Shown here in pieces: positions 1-8,178 of a stretch of DNA of 64,000 nt. This stretch comes from Pseudovibrio exalbescens DSM 16456. Its GTDB lineage: Bacteria > Pseudomonadota > Alphaproteobacteria > Rhizobiales > Stappiaceae. The position numbers and the translations under genes were made by a program. Below the pieces are notes generated by a model. It was not told where the DNA came from, made no database searches, and was given only the letters and a program-made list of their open reading frames with translations. Every line of letters starts with the position of its first letter. Position 1 is the stretch's first letter. The stretch covers positions 124,001 through 188,000 of the forward strand of contig NZ_KE383919.1 in assembly GCF_000422785.1 (NCBI RefSeq), read 5' to 3'.

Positions 1-871
1 GCGACGCGGGCACCCTGCCCAGCGCTTCCACAATGGCTGTGACCTTTCGTACCTGTTCGGCGTTGGAACGAGCAAGCTGCCCACGTGCAATCATGAGCGA
101 GTCTTCAAGCCCAACTCGAACATGCCCGCCCATGGCCGCGGCAATGGCGGCAAAATTCATCTGGTGCCGCCCCGCTGCCAGAACAGAGAACGAAAAGTCA
201 TCGCCAAACAACTTCTGGGCTGTAGCTACCAAATGTGTCAAATGATCGGGATCGGCGCCAACACCACCTAAAACACCAAAAACAAACTGAATAAACAGCG
301 GGGCCTTGATCAACCCACGGTCGAGAAAGTGGGCCAGCATGTAAAGATGACCAATGTCATAAACCTCGAATTCGAAGCGCGCTCCGCGCTCCTGGCCGAG
401 TTTGGTCAAGACGGTCGCAATGTCTCGCGGCGTGTTCTTGAAGACCAGATCATCAGAGTTTTCCAGAAACGGTTTTTCCCAGTCGAACTGCCAGTTGGTA
501 AACCGGTCCGCAGCCGGATAGAGCGCAAAATTCATCGTGCCCATGTTGAGCGAACACATCTCCGGTTTGAACTGAAGCGGCGCCTGCAAGCGCTCTTCCA
601 GCGTCATGACCGCACTGCCACCGGTAGACAGGTTCAGAACAGCATCACATGAGCGCGCTACCTGCGGCAGATACGCAGCAAAATGCGCTGGATCCGCTGA
701 CGGGCGACCAGTTTGAGGGTCGCGGGCATGAAGATGCAATATGGCGGCCCCTGCATGGGCGGCCTCAATGGCCTGCTCGGCGATGTCCTGCGGACGATAT
801 GGCAGGTGCGGCGACATGGTCGGAGTATGAATCGACCCCGTCACCGCGCAGGTGATGATGATTTTTGACAT
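1..871 (-). CDS. Beta-keto acid cleavage enzyme (BKACE, DUF849), 3' end cut by window
   Basis: BKACE enzymes condense a beta-keto acid with acetyl-CoA and release acetoacetate plus the CoA ester of the remaining chain, using a divalent metal. The translated frame begins MSKIIITCAVTGSIHTPTMS. It carries the metal-binding H-x-H of the family at residues 46 and 48 (ILHLHARDP), a glycine-serine turn (NLSTGGS) and the late VRVGLEDS motif. About 290 codons are inside the window and the stop is not, which fits the usual length near 300. It lies 13 bp behind the aminotransferase gene and is the last visible gene of the transporter operon. From memory, the founding 3-keto-5-aminohexanoate enzyme has a Glu close to residue 14. 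Here that region reads TGSIHT, so the substrate is probably different. Family call secure; substrate unknown. Confidence 0.93.
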   Translation of the reverse strand, partial: MSKIIITCAVTGSIHTPTMSPHLPYRPQDIAEQAIEAAHAGAAILHLHARDPQTGRPSADPAHFAAYLPQVARSCDAVLNLSTGGSAVMTLEERLQAPLQFKPEMCSLNMGTMNFALYPAADRFTNWQFDWEKPFLENSDDLVFKNTPRDIATVLTKLGQERGARFEFEVYDIGHLYMLAHFLDRGLIKAPLFIQFVFGVLGGVGADPDHLTHLVATAQKLFGDDFSFSVLAAGRHQMNFAAIAAAMGGHVRVGLEDSLMIARGQLARSNAEQVRKVTAIVEALGRVPAS

Positions 872-884
872 GGCCCTTGGGATC

Positions 885-2240
885 CTAGCCTGCTTTCAAC
901 AAGTCCGGCTTCAGGTCGTTGGTGAAGGTGGTCAAGGAAGCATCCAACGTGGTGAGAATCTCATCCAGGTGGTTTGCTGTTGCTATCATGGGCGGACAAA
1001 CGAGGAAGTGGTCCCCAGTGTACCCACCCCGCGTCCGCCGCGAGTAGATGATGAGCCCCTTGTCGTAGGCGATTTCCACCAGCTTGTCGAAGGCCCCGGC
1101 TTCCCGAGGCAATGGGGCCATGGTCTCTCGGTCGGCCACCAACTCGAAAGCAAGGAGCAACCCTTTTCCGCGCACGTCGCCTATCAACTCGTGGCGCTGC
1201 ATCAGTTGTTGCAATCCAGCTTTGAGCTCCGCTCCAATTGACGACGCATTCGCCATCATCTGGTGAGCTTCAATTTCCTCGATTACAGCCAACCCGGCAG
1301 CACACGCCAACGGATTGCCGGCATAAGTGTAGCCATGGATAAAGCCCCCCTTGTCCAACACCGGCTCGACAATCCGCTCATGCGCAATCATGGCCCCCAG
1401 CGGTGCATAGCCCGCACCGAGGCCCTTGGAGAGCACCAGAATGTCTGGCTCCACCTGCCAATGATCACCAGCGAAGAAAGCTCCTGTACGGCCCCCGCCG
1501 GTCATAACCTCGTCATGGATCAACAGAACACCATAGCGCCGACAAATCTCCGAGATTCTCTGCATGTAGCCTTTCGGCGGTGGCAAAGCCCCGGTTGAGG
1601 CCCCGCCGACTGGTTCGACCATGAAAGCCAGAACAGTCTCAGGGCCTTCCTGCAGAATGGCCTCCTCAAGCATATCCGCATAGAATTTACCGGTCGCCTC
1701 GTCTTCCGGATCCAATCCGTCCAGATAGGCCCGTGGTGCGGGGATCTTCGGCATGGATTGCATCATGGGATCAAAGGGTGCCGTCATGGGCGCATACCCC
1801 GTGAGAGCCAGTGCCCCGAGTGTGCAGCCATGGTAGCTGGGATAGCGCGAGATAACCTTGTAACGCTGGCTGTCCCCGGTTGCCACCGCATGCTGGCGCG
1901 CCAGCTTGATGGCACTCTCCACTGCCTCTGAACCGCCGGAAACGAAAAACACCTTTTCCAGCCCTTCAGGAGCCAGAGATGCCAGCTTTTGAGCGAGTTG
2001 CTCGGCCGGCTCCGTTTCAAAGTGCAAGCGGTATCCAAAGCTGGACTTGTCCATCTGCCGGCGCATGCATTCCAATACATGCGGATTTGAGTGCCCAATG
2101 TTGCACACCATGGCCCCGGAGGACCCGTCGAGATAACGCTTGCCGTCTACATCCCACATGTAGACCCCGCGCGCCTGATCCAGCAGCGGGCGCCTTCGGC
2201 GGGATTGATAAAACAGCTTGCTTTCCGGGCGTTGTGTCAT
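885..2240 (-). CDS. Class III PLP-dependent aminotransferase
   Basis: This is a 451-residue fold-type I class III transaminase (omega-amino acid:pyruvate / 4-aminobutyrate type), which moves an amino group from an amine or omega/beta-amino acid to a keto acid. Visible landmarks: PLP phosphate loop SGGSEA (101-106), HDEVMTGGGRTG with the ring-binding Asp243, and LSKGLGAGY with the Schiff-base Lys272. The start is the ATG at 2240, because it overlaps the stop of the ATPase gene in an ATGA arrangement. An upstream non-ATG start at 2273 would lie inside that gene. It sits between transporter genes and the BKACE gene, so its product is plausibly the beta-keto acid, or a precursor of it, that BKACE cleaves. 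The exact amino donor cannot be told from sequence. Confidence 0.93.
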   Translation of the reverse strand: MTQRPESKLFYQSRRRRPLLDQARGVYMWDVDGKRYLDGSSGAMVCNIGHSNPHVLECMRRQMDKSSFGYRLHFETEPAEQLAQKLASLAPEGLEKVFFVSGGSEAVESAIKLARQHAVATGDSQRYKVISRYPSYHGCTLGALALTGYAPMTAPFDPMMQSMPKIPAPRAYLDGLDPEDEATGKFYADMLEEAILQEGPETVLAFMVEPVGGASTGALPPPKGYMQRISEICRRYGVLLIHDEVMTGGGRTGAFFAGDHWQVEPDILVLSKGLGAGYAPLGAMIAHERIVEPVLDKGGFIHGYTYAGNPLACAAGLAVIEEIEAHQMMANASSIGAELKAGLQQLMQRHELIGDVRGKGLLLAFELVADRETMAPLPREAGAFDKLVEIAYDKGLIIYSRRTRGGYTGDHFLVCPPMIATANHLDEILTTLDASLTTFTNDLKPDLLKAG

Positions 2241-3322
2241 GCTGCAGCCTCCGGCAACAGGGTGCAATCCCATCCCCTTACGTTCACGGAGACTTCTGCC
2301 CCTTCTTCAAACGGATGTTCCTTGATCATATTAAGCGCCTGCAGCTGAGTATCCCCCACCCGCACAAAATAGCGCACAGCCTGACCCTGATAGTCGACCG
2401 CCTCGATACGGCCCGGCACACTAATGGCGCCGTCCATTGTTTGACCGGCTGGCTCAACATGCACTTTCTCGGCACGAACAATCAGCTGGGAGCGTCCCTC
2501 GCCCTCGATCTGGGGCGCGCGCTTGCGTGGCAGCACCAGCCGACCGAAGTGGTTGGTTTCCACTTGAATGTCCTCAGCGGCCATAACCTGTGTCGTGGCG
2601 GGCAACACGTTGGAGGCGCCCAGAAAGCGGGCCACAAACTCGGTTGCCGGCGTGTTGTAAACCGCTTCCGGCTGTCCCTGCTGCTCAATGCGCCCTGCCG
2701 ACATGACAACGATCTCATCAGACATGGCAAGAGCCTCCGACTGATCGTGGGTTACGAAGACGGTGGTAATGCCAATCTGATGCTGAATGCGCTTAAGCTC
2801 CACGCGCATATCCTCGCGCAAATTGGCGTCCAGAGCCGATAGCGGCTCGTCCAACAACAAAACATCCGGCTCAATGACAATGGCGCGGGCAAGAGCTATT
2901 CGCTGCTGCTGGCCACCAGACAAGGCCTTGGGGTAGCGATCGGCTACGTGAGGCAGTTGCACGAGATCCAACACATCGCGGACCCGTCGCGCTGTTTCCT
3001 GCTTCGAAACGCCCCGATATTTCAAGCCAAAGGCGATATTCTCGAAAATGGTCTTGTGCGGAAACAAGGCATAGTTCTGGAACACAATGCCCAGATTCCG
3101 TTTGTAGATCGGCAAGTTGTTGACTGATTTGCCCTTGATGAAAATCTCGCCGTCCGAGGGATCCAAAAGCCCGGCGATCATGCGCAGTGTCGTCGTCTTG
3201 CCGCACCCGGATGGTCCCAAAAGGGTGAGAAAGCTTCCTTCTGGGATATGCAAGGAGGTGGGATGAACGGCTGTGAACCCGCCAAACCTTTTACTGACAT
3301 TCTCTAGTGTTACCGTGCCCAC
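2237..3322 (-). CDS. ABC transporter ATP-binding protein, PotA/spermidine-putrescine type
   Basis: The 361-residue ATPase powers the importer encoded upstream. It has Walker A GPSGCGKTT, Q-loop VFQNYALFPH, signature LSGGQQQRIALARA, Walker B VLLLDEPLSALD and switch histidine VTHDQSEA. The last 120 or so residues form a TOBE-type regulatory domain, as in PotA, FbpC and MalK. It is the fourth gene of the minus-strand operon, 74 bp after the binding-protein gene, and its stop overlaps the aminotransferase start by 4 bp, which suggests translational coupling. The family covers polyamine, opine, iron and phosphonate importers. The PotBCD-like partners favour a small cationic amine or amino acid. 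Subfamily good, ligand unproven. Confidence 0.95.
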   Translation of the reverse strand: MGTVTLENVSKRFGGFTAVHPTSLHIPEGSFLTLLGPSGCGKTTTLRMIAGLLDPSDGEIFIKGKSVNNLPIYKRNLGIVFQNYALFPHKTIFENIAFGLKYRGVSKQETARRVRDVLDLVQLPHVADRYPKALSGGQQQRIALARAIVIEPDVLLLDEPLSALDANLREDMRVELKRIQHQIGITTVFVTHDQSEALAMSDEIVVMSAGRIEQQGQPEAVYNTPATEFVARFLGASNVLPATTQVMAAEDIQVETNHFGRLVLPRKRAPQIEGEGRSQLIVRAEKVHVEPAGQTMDGAISVPGRIEAVDYQGQAVRYFVRVGDTQLQALNMIKEHPFEEGAEVSVNVRGWDCTLLPEAAA

Positions 3323-3352
3323 GCCAAACTCTCCAACTTTCCTGTTCTTCTT

Positions 3353-3387
3353 GCGGGGCGCGCCGCCTTCAAAGTGCGACGCGCCGC
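3353..3387 (-). other. Stem-loop between binding-protein and ATPase genes
   Basis: GGCGCG (3357-3362) can pair with CGCGCC (3380-3385) in the 74-bp gap between the binding-protein stop and the ATPase start. No strong T-run follows, so it is more likely a stabilising or attenuating hairpin than a full terminator. Such hairpins often lower ATPase expression relative to the binding protein. Weak evidence. Confidence 0.3.
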
Positions 3388-3396
3388 GATGTCAGC

Positions 3397-4536
3397 TTAG
3401 TAGCCCTTCTGAACCCGGCCGAACGTCTTGGACCATTCAGCCTCGTTACCGTTCCAGTATGCAGGATCAGCAAAGGTCAGACCGTTCAAGGTTCCGGTTG
3501 GATCGAACGCAGGAAGTGTAGGCACCTTCTTGCCCAGATCGACCTTGTTGGGATCCAACGCAGGCGGATAATTCTGGCCTTCAGCCACGGCCACCGCTGT
3601 ATCGCGCTCAAGCATGAAATTCAGCAGCTCTTCACACTCGGCCATCGGCGACCCCTTCATGACAAACAGGCACTCCTGCCACCCGAAACTGTTGGGCGGA
3701 TCGTAGTAACCAATATCGTGCCCCTGCTCCTGCAGCGCATAAATGCGGCCGGACCAGCCTTCAGTGACGTAGATTTCCTCTTCCGCCAGCAAAGACATCA
3801 ACTCAGCACCGGAGTTCCAGTATTTCAATGCCAGGTCCCGGTGGGTTCGGATGGCATCCCAAACGGCGTCCATATCCTCAGCCCCATTCGGGTTCTGGCC
3901 CGTTTGCAGGGACCCGTACCAGATACGAGTGCGCCAATCGCTCCAACCGCCGATCTTGTTCTTGAACTTTTCTTCAAGAAGGATGCGAGCGCCTTTTTCC
4001 TTCATCTCGTCATCGGAAATGAACTTGCGATTATAGGCCAGACCCGTCGTGCCATAGTCGTAAGGGACACACGACAAGGTGCCGCCGGTCACATTGCGGA
4101 AAACATCAATCAGTTTCGGAATGACGTTCGCAAGGTTCGGGATATTGGCCTCGTTCAACTCCGAGGCAAGGCCAAGGTTGTGATAGCGGGCGTAGTCGAA
4201 CACGCCGGACAGATGGGCAATGTTGTATTCACCGGGCTGGCTGGCCTTGACGCGCGACAGATATTCATCGCCACCGCCAAACGTGCCATCAACCACGTTG
4301 ATACCCGTCGCGTTGGTGTATGGATCGAAGGCATGTTTACGGAAAGCTTCCGAAACAACCCCGCCCCAACCGTCAAAGCGAACTTCACTCACGGCCGCCA
4401 ATGCGCCCTTGGAAAACGGCATCTGGACCCCGTAAGCCAGACCCGCAGCCCCTAAAAGCCCGAGAAATTTGCGGCGGGAAAGATCGCCATTACCATAGCG
4501 CTCAAGCAAGCGCTCGTATCGTTTCGTATTGTCCAT
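3397..4536 (-). CDS. Extracellular solute-binding protein, PotD/PotF-like, Tat-exported
   Basis: This 379-residue periplasmic binding protein is of the polyamine/family 1 type. A twin-arginine signal is clear: SRRKFLGLLGAAGLAYG at residues 20-36, followed by an Ala-rich cleavage region (GALAA). The mature part keeps the class pattern, including SCVPYDYGTTGLAYN near 150-165 (the PotD core contains a similar VPYxWGTTGL segment) and EGWSGRIYALQEQG. The start at 4536 has a GAGGG Shine-Dalgarno a few bases upstream. Tat export implies folding before export, which is less common for binding proteins than Sec export but is known in alphaproteobacteria. It lies between the permease genes (32 bp) and the ATPase gene. 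Confidence 0.93.
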   Translation of the reverse strand: MDNTKRYERLLERYGNGDLSRRKFLGLLGAAGLAYGVQMPFSKGALAAVSEVRFDGWGGVVSEAFRKHAFDPYTNATGINVVDGTFGGGDEYLSRVKASQPGEYNIAHLSGVFDYARYHNLGLASELNEANIPNLANVIPKLIDVFRNVTGGTLSCVPYDYGTTGLAYNRKFISDDEMKEKGARILLEEKFKNKIGGWSDWRTRIWYGSLQTGQNPNGAEDMDAVWDAIRTHRDLALKYWNSGAELMSLLAEEEIYVTEGWSGRIYALQEQGHDIGYYDPPNSFGWQECLFVMKGSPMAECEELLNFMLERDTAVAVAEGQNYPPALDPNKVDLGKKVPTLPAFDPTGTLNGLTFADPAYWNGNEAEWSKTFGRVQKGY

Positions 4537-4567
4537 GCGTCCCTCTGTGTTTTTGTGTGAAGGTGAT

Positions 4568-5353
4568 TTAAGTATTTATTTTTCCTGCCATTCTTCTGGC
4601 GATGGCAGCTCCGAGTAGTGGAAGCCCGACGGTAAGAAGGATCATCACCGTTCCCAGCGCATTGATTTCTGGAGAAATGGAATTGCGCAGCATGGCGAAG
4701 ATCTGGGTTGGAACCGTTTCCACCCCTCCCGGCTTCCAGAACAATGTTCCGGTGATATCGTCAAAACTGATGGTGAAAGCGAACAGCATGCCCGCAAAAA
4801 TGGCTGGAGCCATGAGCGGTAGTGTGATCTGAAAGAAGGTCTGCACCGGATTGGCACCAAGGCTCAGGGCTGCCTCCTCGTATTCCCGTTTGATTGCCAC
4901 AAGCCGCGCTTGGACCACCAACACGACGAATGGCAGGGTAAACACCACGTGCCCCATGAGCAGCATGCCGAAGCTCTTGTTCAGGGACAAGAAGTTCAGG
5001 AACAGCAACAAGGCAACAGCCAAAACAACTTCGGGAATGAGAATGGGTGCGATCAACAACATGGAGATCACCGCCCGTCCGGGCACCTTGTAGCGTACCA
5101 GAGCCATGCTGGCCAAAACACCCAGCACGGTCGAGATCATGGCCGTACACAAACCCAGAATGAAAGAAGTGCGGAAGGCCCGGAGTATGGCTTCATTGGA
5201 GAACAGCTCGGCAAACCAGCGCAATGAAACACCCGTCATGGGAAAGCTGCCAAACTGGCTCGCATTGAAGCTGAGCAGCACCACCACCGCAACCGGCAAG
5301 AACATGAAAAGATAGACCAGAAACGCCCAGCCACGAACAAGAAACCAACCCAT
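4568..5353 (-). CDS. ABC transporter permease, PotC-like
   Basis: The 261-residue inner-membrane permease has six predicted hydrophobic segments, starting with FLVYLFMFLPVAVVVLLSF. The cytoplasmic EAA loop that contacts the ATPase is visible as EEAALSLGANPVQTFFQ. It is the second permease of the operon. Its ATG follows the TAG of the first permease with one base between, so the two are almost certainly translated together and form the heterodimeric channel. PotC-type permeases are about 260-290 residues, so it is complete. Confidence 0.94.
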   Translation of the reverse strand: MGWFLVRGWAFLVYLFMFLPVAVVVLLSFNASQFGSFPMTGVSLRWFAELFSNEAILRAFRTSFILGLCTAMISTVLGVLASMALVRYKVPGRAVISMLLIAPILIPEVVLAVALLLFLNFLSLNKSFGMLLMGHVVFTLPFVVLVVQARLVAIKREYEEAALSLGANPVQTFFQITLPLMAPAIFAGMLFAFTISFDDITGTLFWKPGGVETVPTQIFAMLRNSISPEINALGTVMILLTVGLPLLGAAIARRMAGKINT

Positions 5354-5354
5354 C

Positions 5355-6221
5355 CTACTGTAACCCCTTCATGAGTTGCGTCATGCCCAGATACCGGTTG
5401 TAGACCATCACAACAGCGCCCAGAACCACCAGCAACATCAAGGACAAGGCCGAGCCAAGCGGCCAGTTCAACTGGGTGATGATGGCTTCAAAAACGAGGT
5501 TGGCGAACATGGCATCGGTCGGTCCACCGAGAACCAGCGGCGTGATGTAGGTGCCCGCGCCCAAAACGAAACACAGCAACCCGCCTGCCGCCAGCCCGGG
5601 CAGAGACAGGGGCAATGTCACCTCAAGAAAGGCCCTCCATCGGTTGGCCCCCAGGGAGCACGCCGCATCTTCCAGCGTGCGATCAATACCTTCAAGGCTC
5701 ACGTAGACATTCAGGATCATGAAGGGCAGCAGGAAATGAACCAGCCCGAGAATGACGGTTGCCTCGTTGTAAAGCATCTGGATGGGTTCGCTGGTCAGCC
5801 CCACCGACATCAGCGCCCAGTTGAAGGCCCCGGAAACGCCCAGAATGTTGATCCAGGACATTGTACGAATGATATAGCTGATCCAGAACGGCAGCATCAA
5901 AAGCAGAAGCAGCACCAACCGATTGCCATTTGAACGAGCAATGAAGTAGGCCGTCGGATAGCCTGCCAGTGCACATACCACGGTGGTGATCAGCGCAATC
6001 TTGATCGTGTTCAGAAGAATGTCGCGATAGAACGGGTCCGTCAGCGACTCGACCCAATTGTCCAGAAAAAAGCCAACCTGATCCGCCCCGGTCGCTGTAC
6101 GCAGCCAGAACGAATAGACCACTACAAACCCCAGCGGCACAATGAGCAGTAGCCCAATCGTGCTTAGCGCAGGCGTAAGTAGAATGATCGGCTGTCGCGC
6201 TTCGCGCGTCTCCACCGTCAT
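5355..6221 (-). CDS. ABC transporter permease, PotB-like
   Basis: The 288-residue permease is the first gene of the operon. An N-terminal transmembrane helix (ALSTIGLLLIVPLGFVVVYS) is followed by five more hydrophobic stretches. The EAA loop reads LEDAACSLGANRWRAFLEV. Its start lies 123 bp from the divergent LysR gene, so the shared gap should hold the operon promoter and operator. Together with the PotC-like permease, Tat binding protein and PotA-like ATPase it makes a complete importer. Length and topology are normal for PotB/HisM-type proteins. Confidence 0.94.
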   Translation of the reverse strand: MTVETREARQPIILLTPALSTIGLLLIVPLGFVVVYSFWLRTATGADQVGFFLDNWVESLTDPFYRDILLNTIKIALITTVVCALAGYPTAYFIARSNGNRLVLLLLLMLPFWISYIIRTMSWINILGVSGAFNWALMSVGLTSEPIQMLYNEATVILGLVHFLLPFMILNVYVSLEGIDRTLEDAACSLGANRWRAFLEVTLPLSLPGLAAGGLLCFVLGAGTYITPLVLGGPTDAMFANLVFEAIITQLNWPLGSALSLMLLVVLGAVVMVYNRYLGMTQLMKGLQ

Positions 6222-6299
6222 ATGATATCCCTCTTGGAAGTTTTATAGGTGTTTTTACTTGACGCTAGAGTTGCAGAGCCCTAACCATTGAGCAAATAG

Positions 6300-6319
6300 A
6301 TAATCGGAATTTTGATTAT
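6300..6319. promoter_or_regulatory. Inverted repeat in the LysR/transporter intergenic gap (candidate operator)
   Basis: ATAATC (6300-6305) and GATTAT (6314-6319) form a perfect 6-bp inverted repeat with an AT-rich 8-bp spacer, about 25 bp before the LysR start and 80 bp before the transporter start. LysR-type regulators usually bind AT-rich interrupted dyads in exactly this kind of divergent gap. The site is inferred from position and symmetry only. Confidence 0.45.
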
Positions 6320-6344
6320 AAATCTCATCAATAGGCGCAGTTAA

Positions 6345-7346
6345 GTGATCGACTCTGCTGAACGACTTGCTCGCAATCTGGACTGGAATCTGCTGCGTAC
6401 GTTCATGGTCATCGCGCGTTCCGGCAGCATCACTCAGGCAGCCACAACTTTGCGGCTCAAGCAACCTACCGTCTCAAGCGCACTCAAGCGTCTGGAAGAC
6501 CACCTGGACCGCAAACTGGTCGTGCGCACGCCGGGTCATTTTCACCTGACTGAAGCCGGCAAGATGCTGTACGAGGAAACCGTTGAGATCTACGGTTCGA
6601 TCCTGCGCCTGGACACGATCATGCGCGAGATCACAGATGCCGTGCGTGGCCATGTGCGCATCGCTATGGCATCGCATGTGACATGTCCCCTACTCGATCA
6701 GGCACTGAGTGACTTTCATGAGGAACATCCGAATGCGACCCTCTCCATTGACATTGCCTCCAGTCGAGAGAGTTTGGCGGCGGTGAACGCAAGTCAGGCC
6801 TCTTTTGCGGTGTGTCTGGTACGGGACCGAAATCCGAGGCTGGAGTATCGTCGTCTTTTCCGGGAATTCTTCGGGTTGTTTTGCGGCCCCAAGCATCCCT
6901 TGTTTGGCCGTTCTGATCTGACCAAGTCCGATTTGGCGGGCCAGTCTTCAGTATCCTTCATCACGGACCAGATGAGCGAAGCCCTTCGTCCGGTCTCTTT
7001 GCTGCGCGCAGAGCTGGCTCTGGATGACCGGGTCGTAGCCACTTCGGCAAACCTAGAGGAGGTTCGCCGTCTGATTGTAGCCGGTCTGGGTGTTGGCCCC
7101 TTGCCGCTTCATGTGGTTGGGCGTGACTTGCGAGATGGTATCTTGTGGCAACTGCCGCCCTATGACAGTTTGCCTGCCATTGATGTGCATGTTGTCTGGA
7201 ACCCGAAGGCCAAGATGAACCGCGCGGAACAGGCCTTGCTGGCCAAGCTGCTGCACTTGATCGAGATGACCCCGATCGAGCAGCGCACCTATTCGCTTGA
7301 AACCATGAGTGAAAGAGGCCGCAGCGCCCACCTGCCGCTGCCATGA
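6345..7346 (+). CDS. LysR-family transcriptional regulator
   Basis: This 333-residue LysR-type regulator has an N-terminal winged helix-turn-helix (about 14-75: WNLLRTFMVIARSGSITQAA, then LKQPTVSSALKRLE), a linker helix and a periplasmic-binding-like effector domain (about 100-310). The start is GTG, preceded by AGG about 8 bases upstream. It is divergent from the amine-transport/aminotransferase/BKACE operon across 123 bp, the typical arrangement for a LysR protein that controls its neighbour in response to substrate or intermediate. The C-terminus runs about 20-30 residues past the usual end and is polar. Family certain; control of the neighbouring operon is inferred. Confidence 0.94.
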   Translation: MIDSAERLARNLDWNLLRTFMVIARSGSITQAATTLRLKQPTVSSALKRLEDHLDRKLVVRTPGHFHLTEAGKMLYEETVEIYGSILRLDTIMREITDAVRGHVRIAMASHVTCPLLDQALSDFHEEHPNATLSIDIASSRESLAAVNASQASFAVCLVRDRNPRLEYRRLFREFFGLFCGPKHPLFGRSDLTKSDLAGQSSVSFITDQMSEALRPVSLLRAELALDDRVVATSANLEEVRRLIVAGLGVGPLPLHVVGRDLRDGILWQLPPYDSLPAIDVHVVWNPKAKMNRAEQALLAKLLHLIEMTPIEQRTYSLETMSERGRSAHLPLP

Positions 7347-7440
7347 AGCGCAAGTGGCGCAATAATCCTTAGATCCCGACATGTTTTACACAGATGAGCG
7401 CGGGGATGCTTGGTTTTTTGGCGGAACTTGCCTCCAACGA

Positions 7441-7469
7441 TTGACAAGCGTGCGCGCAAGTCATAAATA
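7441..7469 (+). promoter_or_regulatory. Sigma-70-type promoter for the tRNA-Gln pair
   Basis: A consensus -35 TTGACA (7441-7446) is separated by exactly 17 bp from a -10-like TAAATA (7464-7469). The predicted transcript would begin near 7476, about 60 bp before the first tRNA-Gln. No other gene lies between. A TTGCGC-17-TAAATA element stands upstream of tRNA-Val in this window, which supports the assignment. Confidence 0.7.
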
Positions 7470-7534
7470 GCCTTCCACCGGCCGCGATGGTTGAGCTTTC
7501 CATTGCACTTTTGCGCCTAACATATTGGTTCTAC

Positions 7535-7608
7535 TGGGGAATAGTTTAATGGTAGAACAGCGGACTCTGACTCCGTCAGTCCTGGTTCGAGTCCAGGTTC
7601 CCCAGCCA
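7535..7608 (+). tRNA. tRNA-Gln(CTG), copy 1
   Basis: This is a 74-nt cloverleaf. Acceptor arm TGGGGAA pairs with TTCCCCA, the discriminator is G, and CCA is encoded at 7606-7608. The anticodon loop CTCTGAC presents CTG (reads CAG, Gln). The T-loop is GGTTCGAGTCC. It is identical to the second copy at 7721. Confidence 0.97.
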
Positions 7609-7720
7609 ATCTATTTCGGCGTTGTTTGATCTGAACAGAAGATCAGGCGTGCAGCACAGGCCGCACGAGCTCACATGATGTTTCAAGGCTTCGTTTTGAA
7701 AGCCAGCAACATTGTTCTAC

Positions 7721-7794
7721 TGGGGAATAGTTTAATGGTAGAACAGCGGACTCTGACTCCGTCAGTCCTGGTTCGAGTCCAGGTTCCCCAGCCA
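7721..7794 (+). tRNA. tRNA-Gln(CTG), copy 2
   Basis: A base-for-base repeat of the 7535-7608 gene (74 nt, anticodon CTG, encoded CCA at 7792-7794), 112 bp downstream. The six bases in front (TTCTAC) are also the same in both copies, but the rest of the flanks differ. It has no clear separate promoter and is probably co-transcribed with copy 1. Confidence 0.97.
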
Positions 7795-7830
7795 TCCCTT
7801 CCGTAAAATTCATCAAGCTTGTACAGTGAC

Positions 7831-8178
7831 TTAGCGTGTCAGGGCAAAGGTCTTCCTGCCGCCTAACTGCCACGATGAGCCGAACGCATCAAAGGCTAGG
7901 CAGCTCACGGACGTGGTGTCACCAAACAGCAAACATTTCACCGACTTGGCCCCGATCAGTTGCCCATGCAAATCGATCTCGGACTTGGCAGGCCACATCA
8001 GTTCAACCTGAGTGATGCCATAGGTATCATAAATCCGCAAAGCACCTTTATCGATGACCTCTGCCCGGCCCTCAACAACGGAAAGCTTCTGGATCTCCGT
8101 CGCAGAAGTCGGGGTAAAAAGCGTCAGGCAGCCAAGCGCTACCAGAGCCAGAACATGATGCGTCCGCCTTATCGTCAT
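7831..8178 (-). CDS. Small secreted protein, unknown function
   Basis: No family recognised. The 115-residue product begins with a classical Sec signal peptide: basic MTIRRTHH, hydrophobic core VLALVALGCLTLF, then a likely cleavage after TSA near residue 26. The mature part is about 90 residues, with two cysteines (VKCLLFG and VSCLAFD, about 12 apart) that could form a periplasmic disulfide. It ends in a Gly/Lys-rich tail. It is monocistronic, facing the tRNA-Gln pair tail to tail, with an AT-rich promoter-like region upstream (8179-8330). Signal peptide and codon pattern support a real gene. Confidence 0.7.
   Translation of the reverse strand: MTIRRTHHVLALVALGCLTLFTPTSATEIQKLSVVEGRAEVIDKGALRIYDTYGITQVELMWPAKSEIDLHGQLIGAKSVKCLLFGDTTSVSCLAFDAFGSSWQLGGRKTFALTR

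Noticed and set aside
33-855. Three plus-strand open frames at the left edge
   Set aside because: They are antisense to the BKACE gene, whose minus-strand frame has the family motifs; the plus frames have no pattern.
7643-7873. 76-residue minus-strand frame over the second tRNA-Gln
   Set aside because: It contains GEPGLEPGLTESESAVLPL, the well-known false protein read from the antisense of a tRNA gene.
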